64,000 nucleotides of DNA. It comes from Hofstenia miamia. Taxonomy: Eukaryota; Xenacoelomorpha; Acoela. The translations under genes and the position numbers were made by a program. The stretch spans positions 3,086,948-3,150,947 of the forward strand of contig SCFE01000004.1 in assembly GCA_004352715.1 (NCBI GenBank), read 5' to 3'. The notes beneath the pieces are model-generated. The model did no database searches and was not told where the DNA came from. It saw only the letters and a list, made by a program, of their open reading frames with translations. Positions 1 to 11,100 of this stretch are shown here, in pieces (positions within the stretch are counted from its first letter, which is position 1; each line of letters begins with the position of its first letter).

Positions 1-241
1 CATTTTGAATCGATTAGTCTAATTTCTGCAAATGTAATGTATATAAAGTTTTTAATAACAGAACTATTTCGTTATACATGCACATAAAAATTTTCCATTG
101 GATTTTGCCAACTGAAAATGAGAATGATTTTTAAGTTACTATATAGTGTAGGTTTGCCCAATAGCACCATTTTTTGTGTTAAATTTACAAATACAAGTAA
201 ATGAAAATCATTTGTTCAAATTCCCTTGAATAAGGCCACGN
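1..241. other. Non-coding flank with single N at an internal repeat
   Basis: No gene is visible. Bases 201-240 are an exact copy of 448-487 (40 bp), and the only isolated N in the window follows directly at 241. The first copy is cut off where the MITE starts in the second copy. This looks like an assembly join or a collapsed repeat rather than biology. Confidence 0.6.
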
Positions 242-473
242 CCATAACTACTGATAAAATTGTTAATCTTGCAATCTAATTTTGAGCGGAAAGAAAATAT
301 TAATCTTAGTTACAAAGGCGCCCAAACGTATACATTTCCTAAAACTAGCTATTCATAACTGCATTGCGGTCAAAGATGTCTATTCAATCTACGTTCTAAT
401 ATAAGGCCTTTTCTTGAGTAATGTCCGCCAATTTGTCACTACCAGCAATGAAAATCATTTGTTCAAATTCCCT

Positions 474-700
474 TGAATAAGGCCACGGTTAGACTAGTGA
501 TTTGCTCAAAAGTGATCTATCACATATTGAGTGAATCGCACGTCTAACCACCCGAGATAATTGGCGATGTGACGATCACGAAGAAATCGTGCGCGGTCGA
601 TTTCCTTGTGATCGTCACATCGCAAATTATCTAGGGTGGGCTGCGATGATTTCTTACAGAGCAGTCGATGCTCACGCGTGCTCCTTTCTCAAAACATTTA
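474..700. mobile_element. Hairpin MITE, GGCCACGGTTAGACTA family (copy 1, partial)
   Basis: The left end reads GGCCACGGTTAGACTA (from 481), the same terminus as the element at 7651-7847. The interior forms a long stem: arms at about 548-589 and 598-639 are reverse complements with a few mismatches and an 8-nt loop. There is no coding content. The right end is not found before the N gap. The repeated terminus plus a strong hairpin is typical of a non-autonomous DNA transposon; the superfamily is not determined. Confidence 0.65.
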
Positions 701-780
701 CGAATTCCTCACTATCGCCTTCCGCAAATCACAACGAACTTGTTGCCCCCTTTCTACAACTTGATAAGTCCGAACTACTT

Positions 781-1780
781 NNNNNNNNNNNNNNNNNNNN
801 NNNNNNNNNNNNNNNNNNNNNNNNNNNNNNNNNNNNNNNNNNNNNNNNNNNNNNNNNNNNNNNNNNNNNNNNNNNNNNNNNNNNNNNNNNNNNNNNNNNN
901 NNNNNNNNNNNNNNNNNNNNNNNNNNNNNNNNNNNNNNNNNNNNNNNNNNNNNNNNNNNNNNNNNNNNNNNNNNNNNNNNNNNNNNNNNNNNNNNNNNNN
1001 NNNNNNNNNNNNNNNNNNNNNNNNNNNNNNNNNNNNNNNNNNNNNNNNNNNNNNNNNNNNNNNNNNNNNNNNNNNNNNNNNNNNNNNNNNNNNNNNNNNN
1101 NNNNNNNNNNNNNNNNNNNNNNNNNNNNNNNNNNNNNNNNNNNNNNNNNNNNNNNNNNNNNNNNNNNNNNNNNNNNNNNNNNNNNNNNNNNNNNNNNNNN
1201 NNNNNNNNNNNNNNNNNNNNNNNNNNNNNNNNNNNNNNNNNNNNNNNNNNNNNNNNNNNNNNNNNNNNNNNNNNNNNNNNNNNNNNNNNNNNNNNNNNNN
1301 NNNNNNNNNNNNNNNNNNNNNNNNNNNNNNNNNNNNNNNNNNNNNNNNNNNNNNNNNNNNNNNNNNNNNNNNNNNNNNNNNNNNNNNNNNNNNNNNNNNN
1401 NNNNNNNNNNNNNNNNNNNNNNNNNNNNNNNNNNNNNNNNNNNNNNNNNNNNNNNNNNNNNNNNNNNNNNNNNNNNNNNNNNNNNNNNNNNNNNNNNNNN
1501 NNNNNNNNNNNNNNNNNNNNNNNNNNNNNNNNNNNNNNNNNNNNNNNNNNNNNNNNNNNNNNNNNNNNNNNNNNNNNNNNNNNNNNNNNNNNNNNNNNNN
1601 NNNNNNNNNNNNNNNNNNNNNNNNNNNNNNNNNNNNNNNNNNNNNNNNNNNNNNNNNNNNNNNNNNNNNNNNNNNNNNNNNNNNNNNNNNNNNNNNNNNN
1701 NNNNNNNNNNNNNNNNNNNNNNNNNNNNNNNNNNNNNNNNNNNNNNNNNNNNNNNNNNNNNNNNNNNNNNNNNNNNNNNN
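781..1780. other. Assembly gap, 1000 N
   Basis: This is a run of exactly 1000 N, the usual placeholder for a scaffold gap of unknown size. It interrupts the 3' end of the LINE copy that resumes at 1781. Any reading frame drawn across it is meaningless. Confidence 1.
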
Positions 1781-4262
1781 AACTTGGGCTGTGGCGATTG
1801 CTAGTTTCTATTAATAGAGTAATCAGGATTATAAAATTTATAACCTCGCTATTTCAGTTTTTTTATATTATAAGTGCAAAAATATTTGTTAATATCCATT
1901 TTAAAGTTTTTTAATCTACTTATTTGTTTAATATATTTTGGTAATTCATTCCACATATTTATAGATGTGTTTAGAAATGAATTTTTCATTACTCACTTCT
2001 TATACCTAATAGGTTAAATTATGTGTGTTCTTTTTTAATTTTGCAGCAAGAAAGTCATTTTTGTAATATGGGAAGGTATTGTTAACTATTTTGAAGAACG
2101 TCGTTAAGACATTTATATGGATGTAACATTGCGGATGTAAAAATAATTTTGAAATTTTTCTATATTCATTATTCTTATAAAAGCTATGATTATTTACTGC
2201 TACTTTAATAGCCCAATTTAGTTGCACTTGGAATTTCCTGAGAAATTTTTGGTTTATACTGTGTAGAGTACATTGGCATAGTTAAAATGACTTAATATTA
2301 GAGCATATAATAATTGGATTTTTGCCTTAGTTGGAAGTTTTTGAGAAATTAAGTTAATTGCTTTAATCGATATGGCCATTTTTCTAATAACATGATTTAG
2401 TTGCTCTTCAAAATTTAGATGTATGTCAAAAATTATTCCGAGGTACTTAAAAGACTCAACCTGTTTTATTTGAATGCCGTTGAAATTAAGTTTATATTTT
2501 GAAGTATCAGTAGATTGAGTTTTTGATTTAACAATACAGAATTGAGTTTTTTGTGGATTTACTCTTAGTTTAATAGAAGCAAAATATTTAACAAGAGAAG
2601 CACAGTTTGTTTCGAGAGTTTGAACCGCTCTTTCGGGAAATTTATTAGAATGAAATAATATTGTGTCATCTGCATATTGTATAACGTCACATGTTACTTG
2701 CTCGAACAAATCATTAATGTAAATATTAAATAATAAGGGACCCAAAATTGTACCCTGAGAAACCCCATTTTTAGTACATACCCAATCTGAAAAAGATTCA
2801 TTAATTTTAACTCTTTGCATGCGATTGTATAAGTAACTGGAGATAAGACCTATGCTGTCATTAGAAAAACCTAGAATTTTAATTTTTTGTAGTAAGATAC
2901 TGCGGTCTATGGAATCGAAAGCTTTCGAGAGGTCTAAGCAAGCAATTGCTGAGTATTCATTATCATTTATTGTTGATCGCCATTTTTCTGTAGCTTGTAT
3001 TAAAGCGTCGCTCGTAGAAATACCTTTACGAAAACCATATTGTGTTTTGGAGTAGAGATCATGTTTACAAAGATGCTCGTTAATTTGATTAAAAAGAATT
3101 CGTTCAAAAATTTTGCTGATTGGAGAAGTGATCGAAATGGGTCTATAATTTTCGCAATCATCGGGATCATTTCTTTATAATGGTGTTATATTTGCTGCCA
3201 ATTTTAATTCATCTGGAAAAAAGGAGTGTCTTATACAATTATATAAAATGTAGCATATTGGTTCAGTTATTAAGTCACCTGAGAGTTTTAGGAACCACGT
3301 TGGTATTAGAGAGGGTCCACTGGATTTATTTTTTAAACATTGTATCGACTTTATGATTTCATATTTTGTTGCAAAACGAAAAGAGAAAGAGGTTGGAGTT
3401 CCTTTGGGTTTATTAAGGCAAAAAGGTACATTCATACCGTTGTAGTTTCCTAAATTTAGGAAAACTTCATTGAAAGCATTGCAGATTTCCTTCTTATTTG
3501 TAATGGATTTATCTTTATAGTATATTCTTTCTATTTCTTCGGTTCGCATGTTTTTTCTATTTAGCAAATTGTTAACAAATTCCCATTTATTTTTTTGGGA
3601 AGAAAGACTTTGATACTGAAAACGGGAATAATTATTACTTGCTTTTCTTATAGCAATGTTACATAAATTTCGTGCAGATTTATAAGCATTATGATTTTCC
3701 AGTGTTTGGGAATTTAAGTATTTTTTCAATTTCTGTTTCTTTATTTCGATTAAATCGAGGCATTTAGAATCAATCCATGGTTTTGAAACATTATTCTGAG
3801 TTTTTTTGGTATTTTCGGATGAAAGAATATATTTTTCTGGGCAGCATATATCCAAATAGAAAAGTAAAGTTTTTGTAAAATGTGATAGCATTTCATTAGG
3901 TGTTAATGATGAATATATCGAATTCCAGTTTTCGATTTTTAAATACTGTCGAAGTTTTTCGACATTTTCTGTTGATTTTTCTCGTATTTTTATCCAAGAT
4001 TTAGAGGGTTTACAAACTTTTAGAATATTCGAATAAGTAGCTATAAGGCAGTGATCTGAGTATGGAAATTCAAAACAAAAATAATTATAAGACGAAGCAT
4101 TTTCTGATATCATGAAATAGTCAATAAGTGTTTTACTATTAGCAGAAATTCTAAAAGGAATTTTTTTATTTATTAGTGAAATATTGAAAATATTGAGAAA
4201 ATTACCAAGCTTACTTTTTTCGTTATTGTTTAGAAGATTTACATTCCAGTCTCTCACTTAAG
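1781..4262 (-). pseudogene. LINE family A, 5'-truncated ORF2 (endonuclease C-term + reverse transcriptase) and 3' UTR
   Basis: This is an APE-type non-LTR retrotransposon of the CR1/Jockey group. Read on the minus strand it opens inside the endonuclease (WNVNLL near 4250, then the SDHC motif near 4050). The RT follows: RPISITS, QYGFRKG, LDLSKAFDSID, GVSQGTILGPLL, the catalytic QYADDT and FKYLGI. A single in-frame TAA at 3175 (LTPL*) interrupts the frame; both sides are in the same phase. The frame ends at 2254, and the C-terminal part continues in another frame to about 2006. Bases 1781-2005 are the 3' UTR, running into the N gap. The low number of lesions makes it the best-preserved LINE here. 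Clade assignment is from motif style only. Confidence 0.9.
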
Positions 4263-4276
4263 TACCTGAAATTATA

Positions 4277-4715
4277 AGAAGAAATATCTATATTCAGAAA
4301 TTGTTGGAACAATAAAGAATACTGATAACAATTCTGAAAACTAAATGCAAACAAAATATAATAAAACAAAACAAGGAATATTTACAAATAGTAATGATAA
4401 TTAACTTGGGTTATGGCGATGTTAATTTTTATTAATAGAGCAATGAGGGCTATAAAATGTATAACCTCGTCATTTCAGTCTTTTTCTATTAGTGGTGTAA
4501 ATGTTATATTAAATATCTTAAAGTTTTTTAATCTATTTATTTGTTTGATATATTTTGCTAATTCATTCCATATTTCTAGCTGTGATTAAAGAGTTTTTAT
4601 TATTCGCTTCTTATATCTAATAGGCTCAATTATATGTTGCCCTTCGTTTTGTGTATTGATAAATTTTGCAGGACGAAAGTCAATTGTGTAATATGGGGAA
4701 CATTAATTATTTTGA
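4277..4715 (-). mobile_element. LINE family A, second 3'-end fragment
   Basis: The stretch 4403-4715 aligns with 1781-2100 (start of the 3' UTR and the tail of ORF2). Bases 4277-4402 match the distal 3' UTR also seen at 39010-39120. It ends in a TTCTTC-type tail at about 4277, and the 5'-truncated copy at 4262 begins within 15 bases. Same orientation as its neighbour. Confidence 0.75.
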
Positions 4716-4742
4716 AGAAATATATATATATATATATATATT
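4716..4742. repeat. (TA)n microsatellite
   Basis: About 24 bases of TA repeat between two LINE fragments, next to the TAAA-type tail of the LINE at 4743-6210. Confidence 0.9.
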
Positions 4743-6210
4743 TATTTATTTATTAATAAAGTTAGTGCTTTCTACAATATAGAGAAAAGGTGTACAAAAA
4801 GCCACTATTAAGTACTAACTGAATTGCTTCTATTTCTTTGTTGCAGAGGTAAAAATAGTGATATTTCTTTGTTATTATAATAGTTCATTTTATTTTCGAA
4901 AAGTATTTTCTATGGATAGTTAAATAATTTCTTAGTCATTAATTTTAGATTGAAAATAGAAGAATGATGTGCTTAGTTATTTGTATTTATTGAAGTAATT
5001 CTTTGACTGGTAAGATAATTCTTTGTTGGAGCATTCTTAATAAAAATAGTCACTTTAATTTTAAACAATTGAAACTTTTTTCAGATCGAGTATCTTTATC
5101 CAATTTATTTCATAATTTTAATGCAAATTTATGAATGAATTCTTCATAATTTTGCTTCTAAATTTCGTGCATTGATATGTACCACGTCTAATATTATATT
5201 TTAGGAAGATGCTATCATTTTATAAAATATTTCCAAGATCTTTTGTTGCATGATATCATCTGGATATAAAATATATTTTGCCAATTTTCTTTTAATTCGA
5301 TTATTATTGCTTTTGATATCTTTGTTCATCCAATTGAAAGTCTTATTTAATTTTCTTTTAGAATTTTCACATAGATTTGTTAGCAAGTAACAATTATACG
5401 TATATTTTGATACAACCATAGACTTAAATAACATTGCGATCCATTTTCTTGGTAATAAATTATTTTTGTTTAATTAACTTGATGGTACAAGCCATTTTTT
5501 GAATTAAAGAATTTATAAGATCTTTGAATTTTAGTTGATTGTCAATTAACACTCCTAAATATTTTATTCTTGGTTGCTCCATTATTTCTTTGTTGTTAAG
5601 ATACAATTTTGTCTTTGTTTCGCCTTTTGTTAATTTATTCATCTGCATAAAAGTAGTTTTTTCAATATTTAGAGACATCATGTTTTTGTTATAGTAGTCA
5701 TGTATGAGATATAAATTGGATTGTAGTTCATCGATGTTTTTTATATAGATTAATGTATCATCTGCATATAACATACATTTTATATTTATGTGATTTGAAA
5801 TATCATTTATATAGATATTGTACAACAAAGGACTCCAAAAAGAACCTTGCAGAACACCCCTTTCAATTTTCAAAAGATTTGATGATTGATTTTTAAATTG
5901 CACAAATTGATATCTATTATTTAAGTAATCATCAAGTGAAGAAAAAGTAAGGTCAAAGTTGTATGCATCTTTCAATTTTTTAATAAATATTCCATGATCT
6001 ATAGAATTAAATGCTTTTGCAAGGTCTAAAGAAAGAATATATTACACTTTTCTTTCTATCTGTCAGTTGTCTCCAATCTTCTACTGTATCCAAAATAGCA
6101 TTCATAGGAGAAGAATGATTTTGATTAAACAAGTTGTATTTTTTAAAATAACAGCTAATTTGATCGTGTAAAATTTTTTCGAAAATCTTATTAATTCCAG
6201 TTAATATTGA
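4743..6210 (-). pseudogene. LINE family C, RT fragment with 3' end
   Basis: On the minus strand, 5975-5460 encodes RT with GVLQGSFWSPLLYNIYINDI, the catalytic MLYADDT and IKYLGV. Upstream, 6210-5980 carries degraded RT motifs, with FEKIL followed by a broken SLDLAKAF-like box. After a frame break, 5434-5201 encodes the C-terminal RT region, and non-coding 3' sequence ends in ATAAATAAATAAA at about 4745. It is a relative of family A with many differences. No endonuclease is visible, so it is 5'-truncated. Confidence 0.85.
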
Positions 6211-6660
6211 TATAGGTCTGTAGTTTGAGAAAATGTTGCTTATACCTTTTTTATAGATATAACATTGTGCTATCTACAGATGGAACCTTAGCAAATTCGG
6301 GATTACGGGTTAAGGCTAAAACATTGAAATTATTTTTAATGTGCTGCAAAATACAAAATTCAAATTTACCTTCATTTATGATCAATCTATGCATGCTGAA
6401 GTACTTATGCTATTTATTGCAATGAAGTGTTACAGAATAATTTGCTGAATACACCAAATTACATGTATTGTTATTGTATATTCAGATATCACCGACATAT
6501 TAAATTAAATTACATGTAGTTATCCTATATATGTCGTTTACGTATATATTGAAAAGAATGGGATCTAGTATTGTCATTTGATGATCACCATTTTTAACAG
6601 GCAGCTAATCAGAAATATTTACTTTGACTCACATTTACAAATCTCGATAGATGTAATTGA
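6211..6660 (-). pseudogene. LINE family B, short RT fragment
   Basis: Minus-strand translation gives DPILFNIYVNDI near 6560, then a degraded segment matching the family B copy at 34100-34330 (CNKL..YL..H, then FEFCILQ). Several stops are present. It abuts the family C LINE and has the same orientation. Confidence 0.65.
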
Positions 6661-7650
6661 AATATCTGTAATCAAATACGTGTAGTTAATGAAAGTCAGA
6701 GCTTTTTCCATTAATGAGTTAGTATTGTTTTATTGAATAGTTCTAAAGCGAAAATGTCTAACATGAATTGCTGCATTGTACATATCTCGATAATTTCATA
6801 TATTAATGCGCTGTCGATAGATAGACATGACACCACTATTTTTGATTTGAATTTTGCATTTGGTAAAATTTACTTGCTTTCCAATTCTTAATCTAATTTA
6901 TTTCAGATAAAATTGTTCAAATTCTTTTTTCAAATATCTTTTAAAAATTTTACGAAGTCATTTAATTTTTTAAATTATATTTGAGCAATTGATCTTCGAC
7001 CAGTTCAAAAGCTCCTGTAATTGATAACATGTGGAAAATAATAAAACATTAAAAGTTAACTTACTTCAACTTTTACTACTATTTGCAGAACGCAAGCATA
7101 ATAATACGCTGACAATCAAATGTAGGATGTTTTAGTGAAAAAACAATCTTTTGTAAATGCAAAATTTTTTCAATAACTTATTTAAGTGGTGACAATCAAG
7201 TGATTGATGTTGCAACTTGCAACATCATTTGAGAGTCATTTAAATATGAAAGTCGCATACAGAGAAACGCTTCAAGCAGACTATGAGTAATTACTACATT
7301 ATATAAGTATTGTTTTGAAATGTCAGCTCATTTTAAAGGCCATGGTTGAGTTTATGGTTGTTTTTGAGTTTCATGTGAAATTAAGCATTGCTATTTTCTT
7401 CAGCCAAACACCTCAACTAAATAAGTTTATACCTAAATTGTATCGCACACCACATACACTGACTTGACTTCTGTTACAAGTAACACTAATCAACATCAGG
7501 CATTTTTTCAATCAATTTTAAAAATTCCATTGTTTTTGTCAACAAAATGTTTTGGGTTCTAATTTTGAGCATTTCAGCAGCTAATTAATTGGGACTATTG
7601 TTGGAAGAAATGACCGATCACATGTGATGCATCACTTTACAAATAGTGAT
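6661..7650. other. Intergenic, nothing recognised
   Basis: AT-rich sequence with no coding frame, no convincing repeat ends and no RNA gene that I can support. Confidence 0.6.
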
Positions 7651-7847
7651 AAGGCTACGGTTAGACTACGTGATTGGTAGCAAGAAAATTTACAAAAATC
7701 ACGTCACATCGCTAATTATCTCAGTGGTTAGATGTACAATTTTACCAAATTGTGGTAGATCACGCGTGATCAATCATAGTTTAATTTAGCCGAAGGCCAC
7801 GGTTAGACTACGTGATTGCTACCAATCACGTAGTCTAACCGTGGCCT
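7651..7847. mobile_element. Hairpin MITE, GGCCACGGTTAGACTA family (copy 2) with near-perfect palindrome
   Basis: The left end (7653) reads GGCTACGGTTAGACTACG. The right end is its reverse complement. Inside the right half, 7794-7818 and 7823-7847 are perfect 25-bp inverted arms around a 4-nt loop, ctac. The central part shares CACATCG and AATTATC with copy 1. There is no coding capacity. The structure suggests either one element that folds back, or a second terminus inserted next to the first. Confidence 0.75.
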
Positions 7848-8162
7848 AAGGGAAAATGTGACGACATAAATTAATCACCCCTGCTGGAATTCATGCGCGA
7901 TTCGCAAACAAACTTACTGTTCAACACACCCAATTGGTGATTCATTCGCAAAAACAATAGCAGGTAAAAAGAACTCTTTCAGCTGCGTGTGCATTGTTAT
8001 ATATCATTTATAGTAGATGATGTCGATGTCTTCTTTTAGTGCACGTGCAATCACAAACCGCAGACTAGCAAATAAAATGTATCCAAAGAAGGAAAATGAT
8101 GTAGGCAGTACAGATTAACAATGTAAGAATAGGTGACAGATCATAGAAAAAATACAAAATAA

Positions 8163-8168
8163 TTTATT
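8163..8168 (-). promoter_or_regulatory. Poly(A) signal AATAAA overlapping the MRPL12 stop
   Basis: On the minus strand the last codons read GAA TAA ATT, so the canonical hexamer AATAAA contains the stop codon (8166-8164). No other obvious hexamer was noticed in the next 60 bases. If it is used, the 3' UTR would be only about 15-30 nt long. Confidence 0.5.
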
Positions 8169-11100
8169 CAAGATCAACTTGCGCGCCCTGCGCCTCTAAA
8201 TCGCCTTTAACCTTCTCAGCTTCTGCTTTAGGAATGTCTTTTTTAAGAATTTGAGGAGCGCTCTCAACGAACTTCTTTGCTTGTATGAGGTTCATTCCTT
8301 CAATTAGATTCCTAATTGCTTTAATTACTTTGACTTTTGATGGTTGTTCGAAGCCTTTCAAGACAACATTGAACGTTAATTTCTGAGGCGCTTCTTCTTT
8401 AGTTTCAGTCTCTAAAATATAGGTATCGAAAATTACTAATCTTTGACAAAGTTAAGCAAAAAACGGTAAAAATAAATCACATTATTTTTAAAACTGAAAT
8501 ATAAGTAAACAACCATTACGGTATTTCCAAGGACAAATGTTGGAATTTGATGAGTTGTGATGTTTTAATGGATTGGTGCAGAGCACATAGCTGGTACAAT
8601 AAACATTCTACGTACATGCATTTCTAGCTTTAACAATCAAAACATGACATAAATCAGGGGTTGAAAGATAAAAAATATCGATGTTTTAAAACACATTCAT
8701 TAGTGTTATATATTAGTTAGGACTTGAATTACATTTCAACGCCATTTTTAAATAACGGTGTAATTAACCCTAAATGATCCAGTAAAGGACGAAAGTTTAC
8801 TTTTTAATATCCCACTACAACAACATTTTTAATAACGTGTATAATATATTTATTAGTTAGATGATCTCATTAGTAATCGCACAACATAATTGCAAGAGTC
8901 AATGTTCAAATTTGCATCTCAATTAGAAATGTAATGGGATTTGAGAACAAATATTTCAGAAACTTCTGAATAAATTCTTACAAAAAATTGTGAATATGCT
9001 AAGTTTTTCATGCTGAATACGATTTTTGTGTTATATTGTACATACTATGCCCTTTACAGGGTCATAGATGAAAATTAAATTGCATATATAAAAATTGAGG
9101 AGAAATTTGAATTCACAATGCTAAAATTAACCCAATTGCAAAAAATCAAAGCTATAGTGCTCATCAATGTAAAAAGAATTTGTTCAGTTAGGTGTCCGAA
9201 AACTTTTGATCACTACTGTATATCATATTATATATATTATTGTTCACTTTGTTAGTTGTTAAACATGCCTTTTTAGGCCTTTTTAGTAAACGAAGCTAGA
9301 CCAGCTTACATTGATGGATAACCTTAATTTTGTGTATTTCTGTGGTATATATAAGGTAATGCTTTTATCATGCTATCAAGGATAATGTAAGCAGGGCTTA
9401 TGAGAATAGTAAGAAGTGAGAACCGAAAATCCTTTTTTGGAAAAGGAAAGTTATAATGTATTTATTTTAATTATGACTAACAAAGATTGTTTGGTGAGGT
9501 GGGAAGATGGAACATGCAACACTGTTGCCCTTGTTGATATTCTGCCTAAACTGACTGCAGGGGTTAACATACTCTGAAAGTATACCTTGCAATGGAAGGG
9601 AACAATTCTATCTGTCAAGGATTCTGATAATATTTTGGTAAAATGTTCAGATACTACACAGAATACTATCATGTGCAGATATTTGCACAACAAACGATTT
9701 AGGAAAGAATATGTTTTGACGATATGACTTCTCTTTCAAGGGGAAATTATTCCAACTTCTGACAATCAACAAACAAGTGCTATGACGAACAGAAGAATGG
9801 ATTTAAACGAAGACGGCAGCCCTATGTTATTGATGAACTATCAGACGACAGCTACGAAGAAGCATCTAGTTCTTCAGAGGCTGATGAGGATGTGAGTCTT
9901 GCTGATTCATCTTCATCAAGTGCTGAATCAGAAGACGGTGGAATTATTTTATTTCCAAATCGGCAACGACAGGACAGGGTTATATGGGAGAAAGTGAATA
10001 ATCAATTGGAGTACCCTGAATAGGTTAGCACAGGTGACGAAGAAAATGATGTTGAACTATAAGAACTCATTCTGTATATATCGGAATATTTAACAGATGA
10101 GTTTCTTGATATGATATGCTATTAGATCTGTATGCAACTCCAAATCGCCAGTTTACTGTTAATCAACTAAAGTTGAAGCGTTCTTGTGAGCATTTGCCTT
10201 TATATGTCATCATATGTGGTCCATAACGTCTCGATTCACTACTGTCACGGACATTATGTCGAGAAATGTATGGATGGAAATTAAAAGATACCTTTATTTC
10301 ATAAAAATGCAACCCGAACATCTGACAAAGAAGGATTTCAAATTCTCTCCAATCATTGATCATTTTAACAATGTTTGCTCTCACATTCCTATGCGTGAAA
10401 ATCTTTCAATTGATGAGCATAGATTGCCTGCTAAAACCAATAAAAGTCGATTACGTCAATATAACCCGAGGAAGCCGAAAAAGTGGGGATTTAAAATATT
10501 CATGCTGACTGATACTACGGGAATAGTTCATAAAATTGAATTCTATCTTGGATCTCATCAACGAACTGAACGAAATCTTGGTGCATCTGGTGATGTTGTT
10601 TTCCGATTATGTGAAACAATTCTATCACACCGAAATTTTAGCGCTTGAAGAAAAGGAAATTTATGTTCTTTCAACATTTCGGCTAAACTGCATTCCCAGT
10701 CTGCAGTTTTCCAGACAAGCAACTAATAGCTCAAACAGGCAGGGGTACAATAGAGGAAAACCAGTGAGAATAAAGCAAAATATAAAACATGTAAATAAAT
10801 TAAATGCATACGCAACGCATATCAAATATTAAGAATGGGCAAGAATAAAGATGTTTTGTATACAATTTATTATATTAATACTGAAGTGATGCTAATCCAG
10901 TGGCCGCGACTGTATATATATATACATATATACTTGTTTATTTATTTGTATATATAATGTATATATCATATATAAATACATTCCTATATATTTATCTTGA
11001 TAATTTTTTATAAACCAGCACCTACATGTCTATGTTGGGGTGCATGTGCACCTCAAACTGCCAAAAGTATAAATTTTCGGTTTTGATTTAAGTGTTAGTA

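Noticed and set aside
589-1914. Two long plus-strand frames across the N gap
   Set aside because: Almost all of their length is N; the coding ends are MITE hairpin and LINE 3' UTR.
2852-3055. Plus-strand frame opposite LINE A
   Set aside because: It is a shadow of the LINE RT frame on the minus strand; the same applies to 10163-10384, 29256-29444, 31062-31430, 34103-34309 and 49599-49796.
7794-7847. Transcription terminator hairpin
   Set aside because: The context is eukaryotic and the palindrome is made of MITE termini.
9451-9720. Plus-strand frame LVRWEDGTCNTVALVDILP before the piggyBac relic
   Set aside because: It looks weakly like a domain found in some invertebrate repeat-encoded proteins, but it has an early stop and no further support.
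10879-10912. TACAGTCGCGGCCACTGG terminus read on the minus strand
   Set aside because: Probably the end of a Tc1-like or other DNA element, but no partner end was found and it does not pair with the end at 9225.
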